The notes: generated by a model from the sequence alone, not told the origin. A stretch of 64,000 nt of DNA from Limnohabitans sp. INBF002 (GCF_027924905.1 NZ_AP027055.1:620001-684000), one strand, 5' to 3'. Shown: positions 42,221 to 51,596, counted from the first letter of the stretch. A program made the numbers and translations.

Positions 42221-45160
42221 ATGATTGATTTCAAGCTCAACAACCAAAGCGTTCAAGCCTATGAGGGTGAGAGCATCCTCAAAGCCGCACAACGCAACGG
42301 CGTAGACATTCCGCACCTTTGCTACAAAGACGGTTTGCGTGCGGATGGCAACTGCCGCGCGTGTGTGGTCGAGATCAAAGGCGAGCGCACTTTGGCCCCC
42401 AGCTGCTGTCGCACGGCGACGGCGGGGCTTGAGGTGTTGGTGAGCGACCGTGCGGTGAAGAGCCAGAAGATGGTGTTGGAGATGCTGCTCTCGGACATGC
42501 CTGATGTTGGGTACAAGTGGAACGATGCTTCTGCTTCGGTGACTGCGCTCGCTGCTGCGACGGGGGAGACGCCGGGCTCCTCATGCGGCGAGCCAAAATC
42601 GTCACCCGGCGCATCCCCCATCGCAGCAGGTGTTGGCGATAGTGGCCATGCTGGCGCTGTGGGTCAACATGGTGAGTTGAGTGACTGGGCTTCTCGCATG
42701 GGTGTCACCGTGCGACCTGCATTGCTTGCGCTGCGTCGCGAGCAACCCGCGTGTGATGTGTCCCACCCGGCGATGGCGGTGAACTTGGATGCTTGCATTC
42801 AGTGCAACCGCTGTGTGCGTGCCTGCCGTGAAGAGCAGGTCAATGATGTGATTGGCTACGCGCACCGTGGCGCGCAGGCGCAAATCGTGTTTGATTTGAA
42901 CGACCCGATGGGGCTGAGCAGCTGCGTGGCTTGCGGCGAGTGCGTGCAGGCGTGCCCGACGGGCGCGTTGATGCCAAAGGCGCATGTGGGTTCGCAGGCT
43001 GTCGATCAAAAAGTGGATTCGGTGTGTCCGTTTTGCGGTGTGGGTTGCTTGCTGACCTACAACGTGAAGGACAACCACATCGTCAGCGTCGACGGGCGCG
43101 ACGGACCGGCCAACCACAGCCGTTTGTGTGTAAAAGGCCGTTTCGGGTTTGACTACATCCACAACCCACAACGGCTGACGGTGCCGTTGATTCGCAAAGC
43201 GGGCGTGCCCAAAGACCCAGACGCGTTGAACGCGCTCAACATCAACGCTTCCGATTGGTCGCAGGTGTTTCGTGAAGCCACGTGGGAAGAAGCGCTAGAC
43301 CTGGCCGCATCTCAACTCAAACAATTGCGCGACACGCATGGCAAAAAAGCGCTGGCCGGTTTTGGCTCGGCCAAGGGCAGCAACGAAGAAGCGTATTTGT
43401 TCCAAAAATTGGTGCGCACAGGTTTTGGGTCTAACAACGTGGACCACTGCACACGCTTGTGCCATGCGTCTAGCGTGGCGGGGCTGTTAGAGGGCGTGGG
43501 CTCGGGCTCGGTGACCAACCAGGTGAACGATGTCGAGCACTCAGACTTCATCTTCGTCATCGGCTCCAACCCCACATCCAACCATCCTGTCGCGGCCACG
43601 TGGATGAAGAACGCAGCCAAGCGCGGCGCCAAGATTGTGGTGGCCGACCCGCGCGGCACAGACCTTGGCAAACACGCGTGGCGTGCCTTGCACTTCAAGG
43701 CCGACACCGATGTGGCCATGCTCAACGCCATGCTGCACGTCATCATTGAAGAAGGCTTTGTGGATGAAGCCTTCATTCGCGACCGCGCCAACAACTTTGA
43801 CGCACTCAAAGCCAACGTCAAAGACTTCAGCCCCGAGGCCATGGCCCCGATTTGCGGTATTGACGCACACACCTTGCGCGACGTGGCGCGTGCCTACGCC
43901 ACCGCCAAAAGTGCCATGATTTTGTGGGGCATGGGCGTGAGCCAACACGTGCACGGCACCGACAACGTGCGCTGCTTGATTGCCTTGTCGTCCATCACCG
44001 GCCAAGTGGGAAAACCTGGCTCGGGCCTGCACCCCCTGCGCGGCCAAAACAACGTGCAGGGCGCGAGCGATGCGGGCCTCATTCCGATGATGTTTCCCAA
44101 CTACCAACGCGTCATCAACGCCGATGCGCATGCGTGGTTTGAAAAGTTTTGGGACACCCCGCTTGACGACAAACCCGGCTACACCGTGGTGGAAATCATG
44201 GGCAAGATCTTGGCCGACGAGTCCGACCCACACAAGATTCGCGGCATGTACATCATGGGCGAGAACCCCGCCATGAGCGACCCCAACCTCAACCATGCGC
44301 GTCACGCGCTGGCGTCGTTGTCGCACTTGGTGGTGCAAGACATCTTCATGACCGAAACCGCGTGGCTGGCCGATGTGGTGCTGCCCGCCACCGCCTGGCC
44401 CGAGAAAACGGGTACGGTCAGCAACACCGATCGCATGGTGCAACTGGGCTTGCAAGCGATAGACCCACCAGGCGATGCGCGTGCGGATTTGTGGATCATC
44501 CAAGAAATCGCAAAACGGATGGGTTTAGCTTGGCACTACGCAGGCGAGCACCACGGCGTCGCCGAGGTGTACGACGAAATGCGACGCGCCATGCACGCCG
44601 CCATCGGTGGTATCACGTGGGAGCGCTTGCTGCGCGAATCCAGCGTGACCTACCCCTGCCACACCGAAGACGACCCGGGCGAGCCCACGGTGTTCAAACA
44701 CCACTTCGCCACCGACGATGGCCGTGTGCATTTGGTGCCTGCCGGGTTGATCTCGGCCAACGAACAACCCGATGCGCAGTACCCGTTTGTCCTCATCACC
44801 GGTCGTCAACTCGAGCATTGGCACACCGGCAGCATGACGCGTCGCGCCACGGTGTTGGACGCAATCGAACCCACAGCCACGGCCTCGATGTGCAGCGCCG
44901 ATTTACAAGCCTTGGGTGTGCAAGCGGGCGAGGTCATGACCGTGGCATCGCGGCGCGGCCAAGTGAGCCTGCGTGCGCGTTTGGACGAGGGCACGCCACA
45001 AGGCGCGGTGTTCATCCCCTTCGCCTACCAAGAGGCCGCGGCCAACTTGTTGACCAATCCCGCACTGGACCCTTTTGGCAAGATTCCAGAGCTCAAATAC
45101 TGCGCTGTGTCCGTGACAGCAGGCGGTCAGCTAGCGCACCCCGCTGGTTTTAAAATCTAA
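42221..45160 (+). CDS. fdhA: NAD-dependent formate dehydrogenase alpha subunit (molybdo/tungsto enzyme)
   Basis: A 979-residue catalytic subunit oxidising formate to CO2. Order of domains: 2Fe-2S (residues about 1-78), a linker, two 4Fe-4S motifs (CIQCNRCVRAC near 191, CVACGECVQACP near 235), the cofactor-domain cluster (CPFCGVGC near 269), the bis-MGD domain with active-site Cys in HCTRLCHASS near 409, and the C-terminal dinucleotide-binding domain (ITGRQLEHWHTGSM). The linker at residues about 111-137 is encoded by a palindromic element (see repeat entry). No fdhD or further subunits lie nearby. Confidence 0.95.
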   Translation: MIDFKLNNQSVQAYEGESILKAAQRNGVDIPHLCYKDGLRADGNCRACVVEIKGERTLAPSCCRTATAGLEVLVSDRAVKSQKMVLEMLLSDMPDVGYKWNDASASVTALAAATGETPGSSCGEPKSSPGASPIAAGVGDSGHAGAVGQHGELSDWASRMGVTVRPALLALRREQPACDVSHPAMAVNLDACIQCNRCVRACREEQVNDVIGYAHRGAQAQIVFDLNDPMGLSSCVACGECVQACPTGALMPKAHVGSQAVDQKVDSVCPFCGVGCLLTYNVKDNHIVSVDGRDGPANHSRLCVKGRFGFDYIHNPQRLTVPLIRKAGVPKDPDALNALNINASDWSQVFREATWEEALDLAASQLKQLRDTHGKKALAGFGSAKGSNEEAYLFQKLVRTGFGSNNVDHCTRLCHASSVAGLLEGVGSGSVTNQVNDVEHSDFIFVIGSNPTSNHPVAATWMKNAAKRGAKIVVADPRGTDLGKHAWRALHFKADTDVAMLNAMLHVIIEEGFVDEAFIRDRANNFDALKANVKDFSPEAMAPICGIDAHTLRDVARAYATAKSAMILWGMGVSQHVHGTDNVRCLIALSSITGQVGKPGSGLHPLRGQNNVQGASDAGLIPMMFPNYQRVINADAHAWFEKFWDTPLDDKPGYTVVEIMGKILADESDPHKIRGMYIMGENPAMSDPNLNHARHALASLSHLVVQDIFMTETAWLADVVLPATAWPEKTGTVSNTDRMVQLGLQAIDPPGDARADLWIIQEIAKRMGLAWHYAGEHHGVAEVYDEMRRAMHAAIGGITWERLLRESSVTYPCHTEDDPGEPTVFKHHFATDDGRVHLVPAGLISANEQPDAQYPFVLITGRQLEHWHTGSMTRRATVLDAIEPTATASMCSADLQALGVQAGEVMTVASRRGQVSLRARLDEGTPQGAVFIPFAYQEAAANLLTNPALDPFGKIPELKYCAVSVTAGGQLAHPAGFKI
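42551..42630 (+). repeat. Palindromic element inside fdhA
   Basis: Left arm 42551-42576 and right arm 42605-42630 are inverted repeats matching at 22 of 26 positions, around a 28-base centre. A second small stem (GGCTC 42575-42579 with GAGCC 42590-42594) lies at the centre. The element is read through in frame and encodes a Gly/Ser/Pro-rich linker between the 2Fe-2S and 4Fe-4S domains. Confidence 0.8.
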
Positions 45161-45183
45161 CCCTCATTTTTGGAGACTTGTTC

Positions 45184-46365
45184 ATGCACGCTTTTCGCCG
45201 TTCTTTGATTGCCCTGAGTTTGGGCTTGGCTTGCGCATCTGGTTTTGCGCAAAACGACGCGACTGTGAAGGTCGGTTTGCTCAGCACCTTGTCAGGCCCT
45301 GGCGCGGGTTTGGGCGTGGACATCCGTGATGGCTTTCAGCTCGCGGTCAAGCTTTCGGGTGGCAAATTCAGCGGTAAGGCTGTGGACGTCATCGTGGCCG
45401 ACGACCAAGCCAGCCCCGATGTGGGTCGCCAAACTGCAGACCGTTTGGTCAAGCGCGACAAGGTTGACTTCATGACCGGCATCGTGTTCTCCAACGTCAT
45501 GCTGGCTGTGGGCGCACCCACCTTTCAATCGAAAACTTTCTACATCAGCGCCAACGCCGGCCCATCGCAATACGCGGGCGAGCAGTGCAACCCATTCTTC
45601 TTCAGCGCGTCCTACCAAAACGACAACATGCACGAAGCCGTGGGCAAAGTGGTGACAGACAAGGGTTTTAAGAAGGTCGCTTTGATTGCGCCTAACTACC
45701 CTGCAGGCAAAGACGCGATTGCTGGCTTCAAACGTTTCTTCAAAGGCGAAGTGGCGTCAGAGACCTACACCGCCTTGAACCAACTCGACTACGGCGCCGA
45801 GCTGTCCAAGCTGCGCGCCACCAAGCCTGATGCGGTGTACATCTTCTTGCCCGGTGGCATGGGCATCAACTTCATCAAGCAGTTTGTGGGCGCTGGTTTG
45901 TCCAAAGACATCACCTTGTTTGGCCCCGGCTTCTCGGGCGATGAAGACGTGATCAAAGCGGTGGGCGACCCGATGCTGGGCATGTTCAACACCTCGCAGT
46001 GGGGCCACGACATGGACAACGCGGCCAACAAAAAGTTTGTGGCTGAGTTCGAAAAAGCCTATGGCCGTTTGCCCACTTTGTATGCAGCCCAAGGCTACGA
46101 CGCTGCACGTTTGATTGAAGCGGCCGTGCGCGACAGCAAAGGCAACTTGGAAGACAAAGCCGCCGTGCGCAAAGCCTTGGAAGCCGCCAAGTTTGATTCG
46201 GTGCGTGGTGCGTTCAAGTTCAACAAGAACCATTTCCCGATTCAAGACTACTACTTGCGCGTCATCACCAAAGACAGCAAAGGCCGAGTGACCAACCGCA
46301 CCTTGAGTCCTGTGTTCAAAAGCCATGCCGACGCGTATGCAGCCAGCTGCAAGATGCCCAGCTAA
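45184..46365 (+). CDS. Branched-chain-type ABC transporter substrate-binding protein
   Basis: A 393-residue periplasmic protein of the LivK/Peripla_BP_6 type with a Sec signal (MHAFRRSLIALSLGLA, cut near GFAQN). The fold is clear from VKVGLLSTLSGPGAGLG and the hinge segment KKVALIAPNYPAGKD. It begins 23 bases behind fdhA with GGAG upstream, so read-through from the formate dehydrogenase genes is plausible. The ligand could be an amino acid, an amide or an aromatic acid; sequence does not decide. Confidence 0.92.
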   Translation: MHAFRRSLIALSLGLACASGFAQNDATVKVGLLSTLSGPGAGLGVDIRDGFQLAVKLSGGKFSGKAVDVIVADDQASPDVGRQTADRLVKRDKVDFMTGIVFSNVMLAVGAPTFQSKTFYISANAGPSQYAGEQCNPFFFSASYQNDNMHEAVGKVVTDKGFKKVALIAPNYPAGKDAIAGFKRFFKGEVASETYTALNQLDYGAELSKLRATKPDAVYIFLPGGMGINFIKQFVGAGLSKDITLFGPGFSGDEDVIKAVGDPMLGMFNTSQWGHDMDNAANKKFVAEFEKAYGRLPTLYAAQGYDAARLIEAAVRDSKGNLEDKAAVRKALEAAKFDSVRGAFKFNKNHFPIQDYYLRVITKDSKGRVTNRTLSPVFKSHADAYAASCKMPS

Positions 46366-46374
46366 GGCGTTTTG

Positions 46375-47295
46375 ATGGATGGTATTTTGCTGTTTGAGCA
46401 GTCGCTCAACGGCTTGCAGTTTGGGTTGATGTTGTTCTTGCTGGCCGCGGGCTTGACGCTCGTGTTCGGCATCATGGACATGATCAACCTCGCGCATGGC
46501 TCGCTCTACATGGTGGGCGCCTACCTCATTGCCACGGTGGCTGCGGCCACCGATTCTTTTTGGCTAGGACTAGGCGCTGGTGTGGCAGGTGCTGCGCTGT
46601 TTGGCGTGTTGCTCGAAGTTTCCATCTTGCGTCGCCTGTATGAGCGTGACCACCTCTCGCAAGTGCTGGGCACCTTTGCCATCCTCTTGATGTGTAACGA
46701 AACCGTGCGCTTGATTTGGGGTGCGCAACCCATCACGCTCAACCCACCGGCTGCACTCAGCGGCCCTGTAGAGTTGGTGAGTGGTTTCTTTTATCCGGCT
46801 TATCGCTTGTTCATCATCGGCGTGGGTTTGGCTGTGGCTTTGTTTTTGTATGTGCTCATCACGCGCACACGCGTGGGCATGCAAGTGCGTGCAGGCGCGG
46901 CCAACCGTGAAATGGCTTTGGCCATGGGCAGCAACGTGACGCGTTTGTTCACTGCCGTGTTTGGTGTGGGCGCTGCGCTGTGTGCGATTGCAGGTGGCAT
47001 GCTGGGGCCACTGCTGGCCGTGCAAGTGGGCATGGGCGAGAGCATTTTGATTTTGGCCTTTGTGGTCATCGTCATCGGCGGCATTGGCTCGATTCGCGGT
47101 GCGTTCTTGGGCGCGATGTTGGTGGGCGTGGTGGACACGGCAGGGCGCACCTTGGTGCCCATGGTGTTTGATTCGCTGCTCAGCGCCGAGGCCGCATCGA
47201 GTGCGGGCCCTGCTGTGGCGTCTATCTTGATTTACATGCTCATGGCGACCGTTTTGTTTTTCAAGCCGCGTGGTTTGTTTCCTACCCACGGCTAA
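46375..47295 (+). CDS. livH: Branched-chain-type ABC transporter permease (LivH-like)
   Basis: A 306-residue inner-membrane permease with the LivH motif LTLVFGIMDMINLAHGSLYM (residues about 25-44) and the docking region NREMALAMGSNV. ATG 46375 is used; the TTG immediately before it is the other option. It follows the binding-protein stop by nine bases. Confidence 0.92.
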   Translation: MDGILLFEQSLNGLQFGLMLFLLAAGLTLVFGIMDMINLAHGSLYMVGAYLIATVAAATDSFWLGLGAGVAGAALFGVLLEVSILRRLYERDHLSQVLGTFAILLMCNETVRLIWGAQPITLNPPAALSGPVELVSGFFYPAYRLFIIGVGLAVALFLYVLITRTRVGMQVRAGAANREMALAMGSNVTRLFTAVFGVGAALCAIAGGMLGPLLAVQVGMGESILILAFVVIVIGGIGSIRGAFLGAMLVGVVDTAGRTLVPMVFDSLLSAEAASSAGPAVASILIYMLMATVLFFKPRGLFPTHG

Positions 47296-47316
47296 ACATC
47301 ACACAGTTAATAAGGC

Positions 47317-48291
47317 ATGGCTAATTCGTCTTCAAGCACCTCGCTCGACCACGCCTTGCAGTGGCGCTGGAGCGTGCCTGCGCTGCTGCTGTTGGTGGCC
47401 TTGCCTTTCATCGCTAACGCTGCAGGCGAGGGTTTTTACATTGCCTTGGCCAGTCGCATTTTGATTTTTGCGTTGGCGGCGACCAGCCTCAATTTCATTT
47501 TGGGTTTTGGTGGCATGGTCAGCTTTGGCCATGCCGCGTTTGTGGGCGTGGGCGCGTACAGCGTGGCCATCCTCACACAAATGGGCATCACCGACGCGTG
47601 GCTGTTGTGGCCTGCAGCGATGGTGGTGAGCGCCTTGTTTGCTTTGCTGATTGGCGCAATCAGCCTGCGCACACAAGGCGTGTACTTCATCATGATCACG
47701 CTTGCGTTTGCCCAGATGATTTACTACCTCACCATTTCTATCAAAGCGTATGGCGGTGACGATGGGTTGTCATTGGCCGCTCGTTCGCAAATTCCGTGGG
47801 TCGACATCAATGACGACACCACGTTTTATTACGTGGTGCTGGCTGTGTGTGTGGCTGCTATCTATGCCGTGGCTCGTGTGCTGAACGCACGCTTTGGTCA
47901 CGTACTGCAAGCCATTCGCGAGAACGAGGTGCGCATGCAAGCCTTGGGCTATGCGGTGTACCGCTACAAGTTGGCTGCGTTTGTGATGGCGGGTGCCTTG
48001 GCCGGTTTGGCTGGTGCGCTATTGGCCAACCAAGGTGGCTTTGTCAGCCCCGCGCTCATGCAGTGGAGCCAATCAGGCCTCTTGATGATGATGGTCATCT
48101 TGGGCGGCGTGGGCCATTTGTATGGCGGTGTGTGGGGTGCGGTGGTGTTCTTGCTGTTGGAAGAAGCCTTGAGCCACTTCACCATCCATTGGCAGCTTGG
48201 CCTAGGTGCATTGCTCTTGGCCGTGGTGCTGCTGGCGCCCAATGGCTTGACCAGTGTGTTGCAACGCCTGCAACGAAAGGACCCACCATGA
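47317..48291 (+). CDS. livM: Branched-chain-type ABC transporter permease (LivM-like)
   Basis: A 324-residue permease with LivM features: NFILGFGGMVSFGHAAFVGVGAY near residue 60 and the docking loop QAIRENEVRMQALGYAVYRYKL. Its stop overlaps the start of the ATPase gene by four bases. It pairs with LivH. Confidence 0.93.
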   Translation: MANSSSSTSLDHALQWRWSVPALLLLVALPFIANAAGEGFYIALASRILIFALAATSLNFILGFGGMVSFGHAAFVGVGAYSVAILTQMGITDAWLLWPAAMVVSALFALLIGAISLRTQGVYFIMITLAFAQMIYYLTISIKAYGGDDGLSLAARSQIPWVDINDDTTFYYVVLAVCVAAIYAVARVLNARFGHVLQAIRENEVRMQALGYAVYRYKLAAFVMAGALAGLAGALLANQGGFVSPALMQWSQSGLLMMMVILGGVGHLYGGVWGAVVFLLLEEALSHFTIHWQLGLGALLLAVVLLAPNGLTSVLQRLQRKDPP

Positions 48292-49034
48292 GTGCGCCCT
48301 TGTTGCACGTGGACAACTTGGTCAAACGTTTTGGTGGTTTGGCGGCCACTGACCATGCCACCTTGCAGGTCAAGCGCGGCGAAATTCATGCGCTCATTGG
48401 CCCCAATGGCGCGGGTAAGACCACACTGATTCACCAAATCTCGGGCGCCTTGCCGCCCGACGAAGGCCGCATTGTGTTTGACGGTGCAGACCTCACGCAC
48501 ACCGCTATGCACCAACGGGCACGGTTGGGTTTGGTGCGCTCGTACCAAATCACCAGCGTGTTCACTCGCCTGACAGTGCAAGACAACTTAGCTTTGGCCA
48601 TTCAGGCAGGCGAGGGGACAAGCTTCAAGTTCTGGCGCGCAGCACGCAGCGACCACACGCGTTATGCGCATGCCGCCGAGGTGGCCGAGCGTGTGGGCTT
48701 GCAAGCGCAACTCATGCAGCCCGCAGGCGCGCTGTCGCATGGCGAGCAACGCCAGTTAGAGGTGGGCTTGGCATTGGCCACTTCACCGAAGTTGATGCTG
48801 CTCGATGAACCCATGGCAGGCATGGGCCCCGATGAATCTGAACGCATGGTGCAACTGCTACAAAGCCTGCGCGGCCACACCACGCTGCTGCTGGTCGAGC
48901 ACGACATGGATGCCGTGTTTCGTTTGGCTGACACCATCTCGGTGCTGGTGTCGGGCCAAGTCATTGCGTGTGGCACGGCAGAGCAGATTAAAAACGACGC
49001 GGCTGTGAAGCGCGCTTACCTGGGCGACGAATAA
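48288..49034 (+). CDS. livG: Branched-chain-type ABC transporter ATP-binding protein (LivG-like)
   Basis: A 248-residue ATPase with Walker A GPNGAGKTT, a signature variant LSHGEQRQLEVGLAL, and Walker B LMLLDEPMAGMGPDE. The LSHGEQ form is normal for LivG. I use ATG 48288; the open frame reaching back to 47847 is antisense-like read-through of livM in another frame. Confidence 0.93.
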   Translation: MSAPLLHVDNLVKRFGGLAATDHATLQVKRGEIHALIGPNGAGKTTLIHQISGALPPDEGRIVFDGADLTHTAMHQRARLGLVRSYQITSVFTRLTVQDNLALAIQAGEGTSFKFWRAARSDHTRYAHAAEVAERVGLQAQLMQPAGALSHGEQRQLEVGLALATSPKLMLLDEPMAGMGPDESERMVQLLQSLRGHTTLLLVEHDMDAVFRLADTISVLVSGQVIACGTAEQIKNDAAVKRAYLGDE

Positions 49035-49037
49035 ACC

Positions 49038-49748
49038 ATGAGCGCCTTGTTAGAAGTTCACGACTTGCACAGCGGCTACGGTAGTAGCCAAGTGTTGTTT
49101 GGCATCAGCCTCAGCATTGAAGTGGGTGGCGTGTCTACCTTGCTGGGCCGCAACGGCATGGGCAAAACCACGACAGTGCGTTCTATCTTGGGCCTCACAC
49201 CTGCGATGGCAGGCACCGTGCGTTTTTGTGGCGAGCGTGTCGAGGGGCACAGCCCTGACCGCATTGCACGCATGGGGTTGGCGGTGGTGCCTGAAGGTCG
49301 ACAAATTTTCCCGACGCTCTCGGTGCAAGAAAACCTGTTGGCCTTTTCGGCCAACCGCAACAGCAGTGCCAACCCGTGGACGCTAGCGCGTGTGTACCAG
49401 TTGTTCCCGCGTTTGGCTGAACGCCATCGCCACATGGGCAACCAACTCTCGGGTGGAGAGCAACAAATGCTCGCCATTGGCCGAGCCCTCATGACCAACC
49501 CCCATTTGTTGGTACTCGACGAAGCCACCGAAGGCTTGGCCCCGCTGGTGCGTGAAGACATTTGGCGCTGCTTGCACACTTTGCGCGCCGAGGGCCAAAG
49601 TATTTTGGTCATCGACAAGTATGTGCAAAAGCTGGTCAAGCTCGCCGACCAACACACCATCATCGAACGTGGGCAAGTGGTGTGGCAGGGTGCGTCTGCT
49701 GCGCTGGAGGCGGACCACAGTTTGTGGCATCGCTACATCGGGGTTTGA
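49038..49748 (+). CDS. livF: Branched-chain-type ABC transporter ATP-binding protein (LivF-like)
   Basis: A 236-residue ATPase with Walker A GRNGMGKTT, signature LSGGEQQMLAIGRAL and Walker B LLVLDEATEGLAP. It completes the five-gene importer. A short stem (GGGGTT/AACCCC, 49740-49757) overlaps its stop but has no T-run. Confidence 0.93.
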   Translation: MSALLEVHDLHSGYGSSQVLFGISLSIEVGGVSTLLGRNGMGKTTTVRSILGLTPAMAGTVRFCGERVEGHSPDRIARMGLAVVPEGRQIFPTLSVQENLLAFSANRNSSANPWTLARVYQLFPRLAERHRHMGNQLSGGEQQMLAIGRALMTNPHLLVLDEATEGLAPLVREDIWRCLHTLRAEGQSILVIDKYVQKLVKLADQHTIIERGQVVWQGASAALEADHSLWHRYIGV

Positions 49749-49765
49749 TTCAACCCCTCATCTCG

Positions 49766-50047
49766 TTATGCAGCCAGTGCCAACCTCTGAATCTTCGGAC
49801 GCTTCATCTTGCTGGCCATGTGCAAATCGTATTGCAGCTGCATACCTGCCCACAACTCGGGACTTGTGCCAAACGCGCTAGCTAGGCGATAAGCCATATC
49901 GGCGGATATGCCAGAGCTGCCCGAGACAACGCGCGACAGCGTGACGCGATTGACATTCAGTTTGGAGGCTGCTTCGGTCACAGTAATGTCACCCAAATAT
50001 TCCCGAAGGACTTCCCCTGGGTGAGGAGGGTTGTGCATTCTTGTCAT
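49766..50047 (-). CDS. higA: HigA-family antitoxin
   Basis: A 93-residue helix-turn-helix protein with the HigA start pattern MHNPPHPGEVLREYL and the DNA-recognition region TEAASKLNVNRVTLSRVVSG. ATG 50047 is preceded by GAGG; ATG 50038 is the alternative. It lies seven bases behind the toxin gene, the toxin-first order typical of higBA. It should neutralise HigB and repress the operon. Confidence 0.9.
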   Translation of the reverse strand: MTRMHNPPHPGEVLREYLGDITVTEAASKLNVNRVTLSRVVSGSSGISADMAYRLASAFGTSPELWAGMQLQYDLHMASKMKRPKIQRLALAA

Positions 50048-50054
50048 ATAAACC

Positions 50055-50333
50055 TCAGTGGTAATCCATGTAGTCAACCAACACAGCATCCGTACCTTCA
50101 AACGTGAACACCATGCGCCAATTGCCATTCACTGTCACGGCCCAATGCTTTTTCAGGTCGCCCTTCAACGGGTGTAGGGCCCATGACGGTGCAGACAGGT
50201 CTTCTGGACTTGTTGCCTGATCAAGCGCCGCCAGCTGAAGTCGAAGCTTGGTTGCATGAGAGGCTTGTATGCCTGCTTTGCTACCGGTTTCAAAAAACCG
50301 TTGCAAACCTTTGTGTCTGAAACTTTTGATCAT
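50055..50333 (-). CDS. higB: HigB/RelE-family toxin
   Basis: A 92-residue ribosome-dependent mRNA interferase-type protein. The family patterns SFRHKGLQRFFETG at the start, HPLKGDLKKHWAVTVNGNWRMVFTFE in the middle and DYMDYH at the end are intact, so it is probably functional. It is transcribed from its own promoter with an inverted repeat. Confidence 0.9.
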   Translation of the reverse strand: MIKSFRHKGLQRFFETGSKAGIQASHATKLRLQLAALDQATSPEDLSAPSWALHPLKGDLKKHWAVTVNGNWRMVFTFEGTDAVLVDYMDYH

Positions 50334-50341
50334 TCCAGATT

Positions 50342-50370
50342 ATTTTATCGTGTAGTGTGATGCGCTACAA
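50342..50370 (-). promoter_or_regulatory. higBA promoter and operator
   Basis: On the minus strand TTGTAG (50370-50365), a 17-base spacer and TAAAAT (50347-50342) form a sigma-70 promoter. The inverted repeat TGTAG-N9-CTACA (50351-50369) overlaps the -35 box and spacer, as expected for autoregulation by HigA. Confidence 0.68.
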
Positions 50371-50403
50371 GTTAGGATTGTAAATTATGTAAGTTTCAAC
50401 CCG

Positions 50404-50499
50404 TCACCGCAAATCAAGCACCACGCCTTCCAACTGCGCCAACATGATGCGGTTGTCTTTGCCAAGGCTTGTCACCGCCGCGGCCAATACCAAATTCAT
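50404..50499 (-). CDS. Possible 31-residue small protein or gene remnant
   Basis: A short open frame starting MNLVLAAAVTSLGKDNRI and ending GVVLDLR, with an AAGG just ahead of the ATG (rather too close). It has coding-like codon use although it lies between the fbp terminator and the higBA promoter. It may be the tail of a degraded gene. No homologue is recognised. Confidence 0.3.
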   Translation of the reverse strand: MNLVLAAAVTSLGKDNRIMLAQLEGVVLDLR

Positions 50500-50518
50500 T
50501 TCCTTACGCTACATAGAC

Positions 50519-50545
50519 AAAGGCCCGCATGAAGCGGGCCTTTTT
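50519..50545. terminator. Intrinsic terminator behind fbp
   Basis: AAAGGCCCGC-ATGAA-GCGGGCCTTT, ten-base stem. The T-run is five on the plus strand and three on the minus strand; it lies 29 bases behind the fbp stop. Confidence 0.85.
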
Positions 50546-50573
50546 GTGAAGCTTAAATATTTACTTTTAGCGC

Positions 50574-51587
50574 TTACTTTTGCGTGTGATAGCTGGTCAC
50601 GCGTTCCACTTCGTTCTTGGAGCCCAAGATGACGCTCACACGTTGGTGCAGCTCAGTGGGTTGAATGTCCAAGATGCGTTGTTTGCCGTTGGTGGAGGCA
50701 CCACCGGCTTGCTCGACCAACCAGCTCATGGGATTGGCTTCGTACATCAGGCGCAGCTTGCCGGCTTTGCCTGGCTCGCGCTTGTCCCAGGGGTACATGA
50801 ACACGCCGCCGCGGGTCAAGATGCGGTGCACGTCGGCCACCATGGAGGCAATCCAACGCATGTTGAAGTTTTTGCCGCGTGGACCTTCTTCACCTTGCAA
50901 GCACTCGTCGATGTAGCGCTTCACGGGCTCGTCCCAGTGGCGCATGTTGCTCATGTTGATGGCGAACTCTTTGGTGTCAGCAGGGATGCGCACGTTCTCT
51001 TGGGTCAACACAAACGAGCCTTGTTCGCGGTCCAAGGTGAACATGGCCACACCGTCTCCCACGGTCAGCACCAAGGTGGTTTGTGGGCCGTACACGCAGT
51101 AGCCTGCGGCCACCTGTTGGGTGCCGGGCTGCAAGAAGTCGTCTTCGCTCACGCCTTTGCTGGGGTCCACTTTTTTGAGCACGCTGAAGATGGTGCCAAT
51201 GCTCACGTTGACTTCGATGTTGCTTGAGCCATCGAGTGGGTCAAACATCAACAGGTATTCGCCTTGGGGGTAGCGGTTGGGCACGACGTGGATGCTGTCC
51301 ATTTCTTCGGACGCCATCGCGGCCAAGTGGCCGCCCCATTCGTTGGCTTCAATCAACACATCGTTGGCGATGATGTCGAGTTTCTTTTGTACTTCGCCTT
51401 GCACGTTTTCGCTGCCGGCTGAGCCCATGACGTCGCCGAGTTCGCTGCCCAAGGCACCTTTGTTCACGGCATGGCTGATGCTCTTGCAAGCACGTGCCAC
51501 AACTTCAAGCAGCAAGCGCAGCTCAGACGGGATGAGGCCTTTGGCGCGTTGTTGTTCGACCAGATAGCGGGTAAGAGATACAGACAT
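50574..51587 (-). CDS. fbp: Fructose-1,6-bisphosphatase class I
   Basis: A 337-residue gluconeogenic enzyme removing the 1-phosphate of fructose 1,6-bisphosphate. The metal/substrate site [14 protein letters not shown] (near residue 118) and the [20 protein letters not shown] segment are typical. It lies nine bases behind pepN in the same direction and is followed by a terminator. Confidence 0.96.
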   Translation of the reverse strand: MSVSLTRYLVEQQRAKGLIPSELRLLLEVVARACKSISHAVNKGALGSELGDVMGSAGSENVQGEVQKKLDIIANDVLIEANEWGGHLAAMASEEMDSIHVVPNRYPQGEYLLMFDPLDGSSNIEVNVSIGTIFSVLKKVDPSKGVSEDDFLQPGTQQVAAGYCVYGPQTTLVLTVGDGVAMFTLDREQGSFVLTQENVRIPADTKEFAINMSNMRHWDEPVKRYIDECLQGEEGPRGKNFNMRWIASMVADVHRILTRGGVFMYPWDKREPGKAGKLRLMYEANPMSWLVEQAGGASTNGKQRILDIQPTELHQRVSVILGSKNEVERVTSYHTQK

Positions 51588-51596
51588 GGCAAGTCC

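Noticed and set aside
43541..44503. 320-codon open frame on the minus strand
   Set aside because: Antisense shadow of fdhA, with no recognisable domain and a biased composition.
49740..49757. GGGGTT/AACCCC stem at the end of livF as a terminator
   Set aside because: Six-base stem without a T-run; too weak to call.
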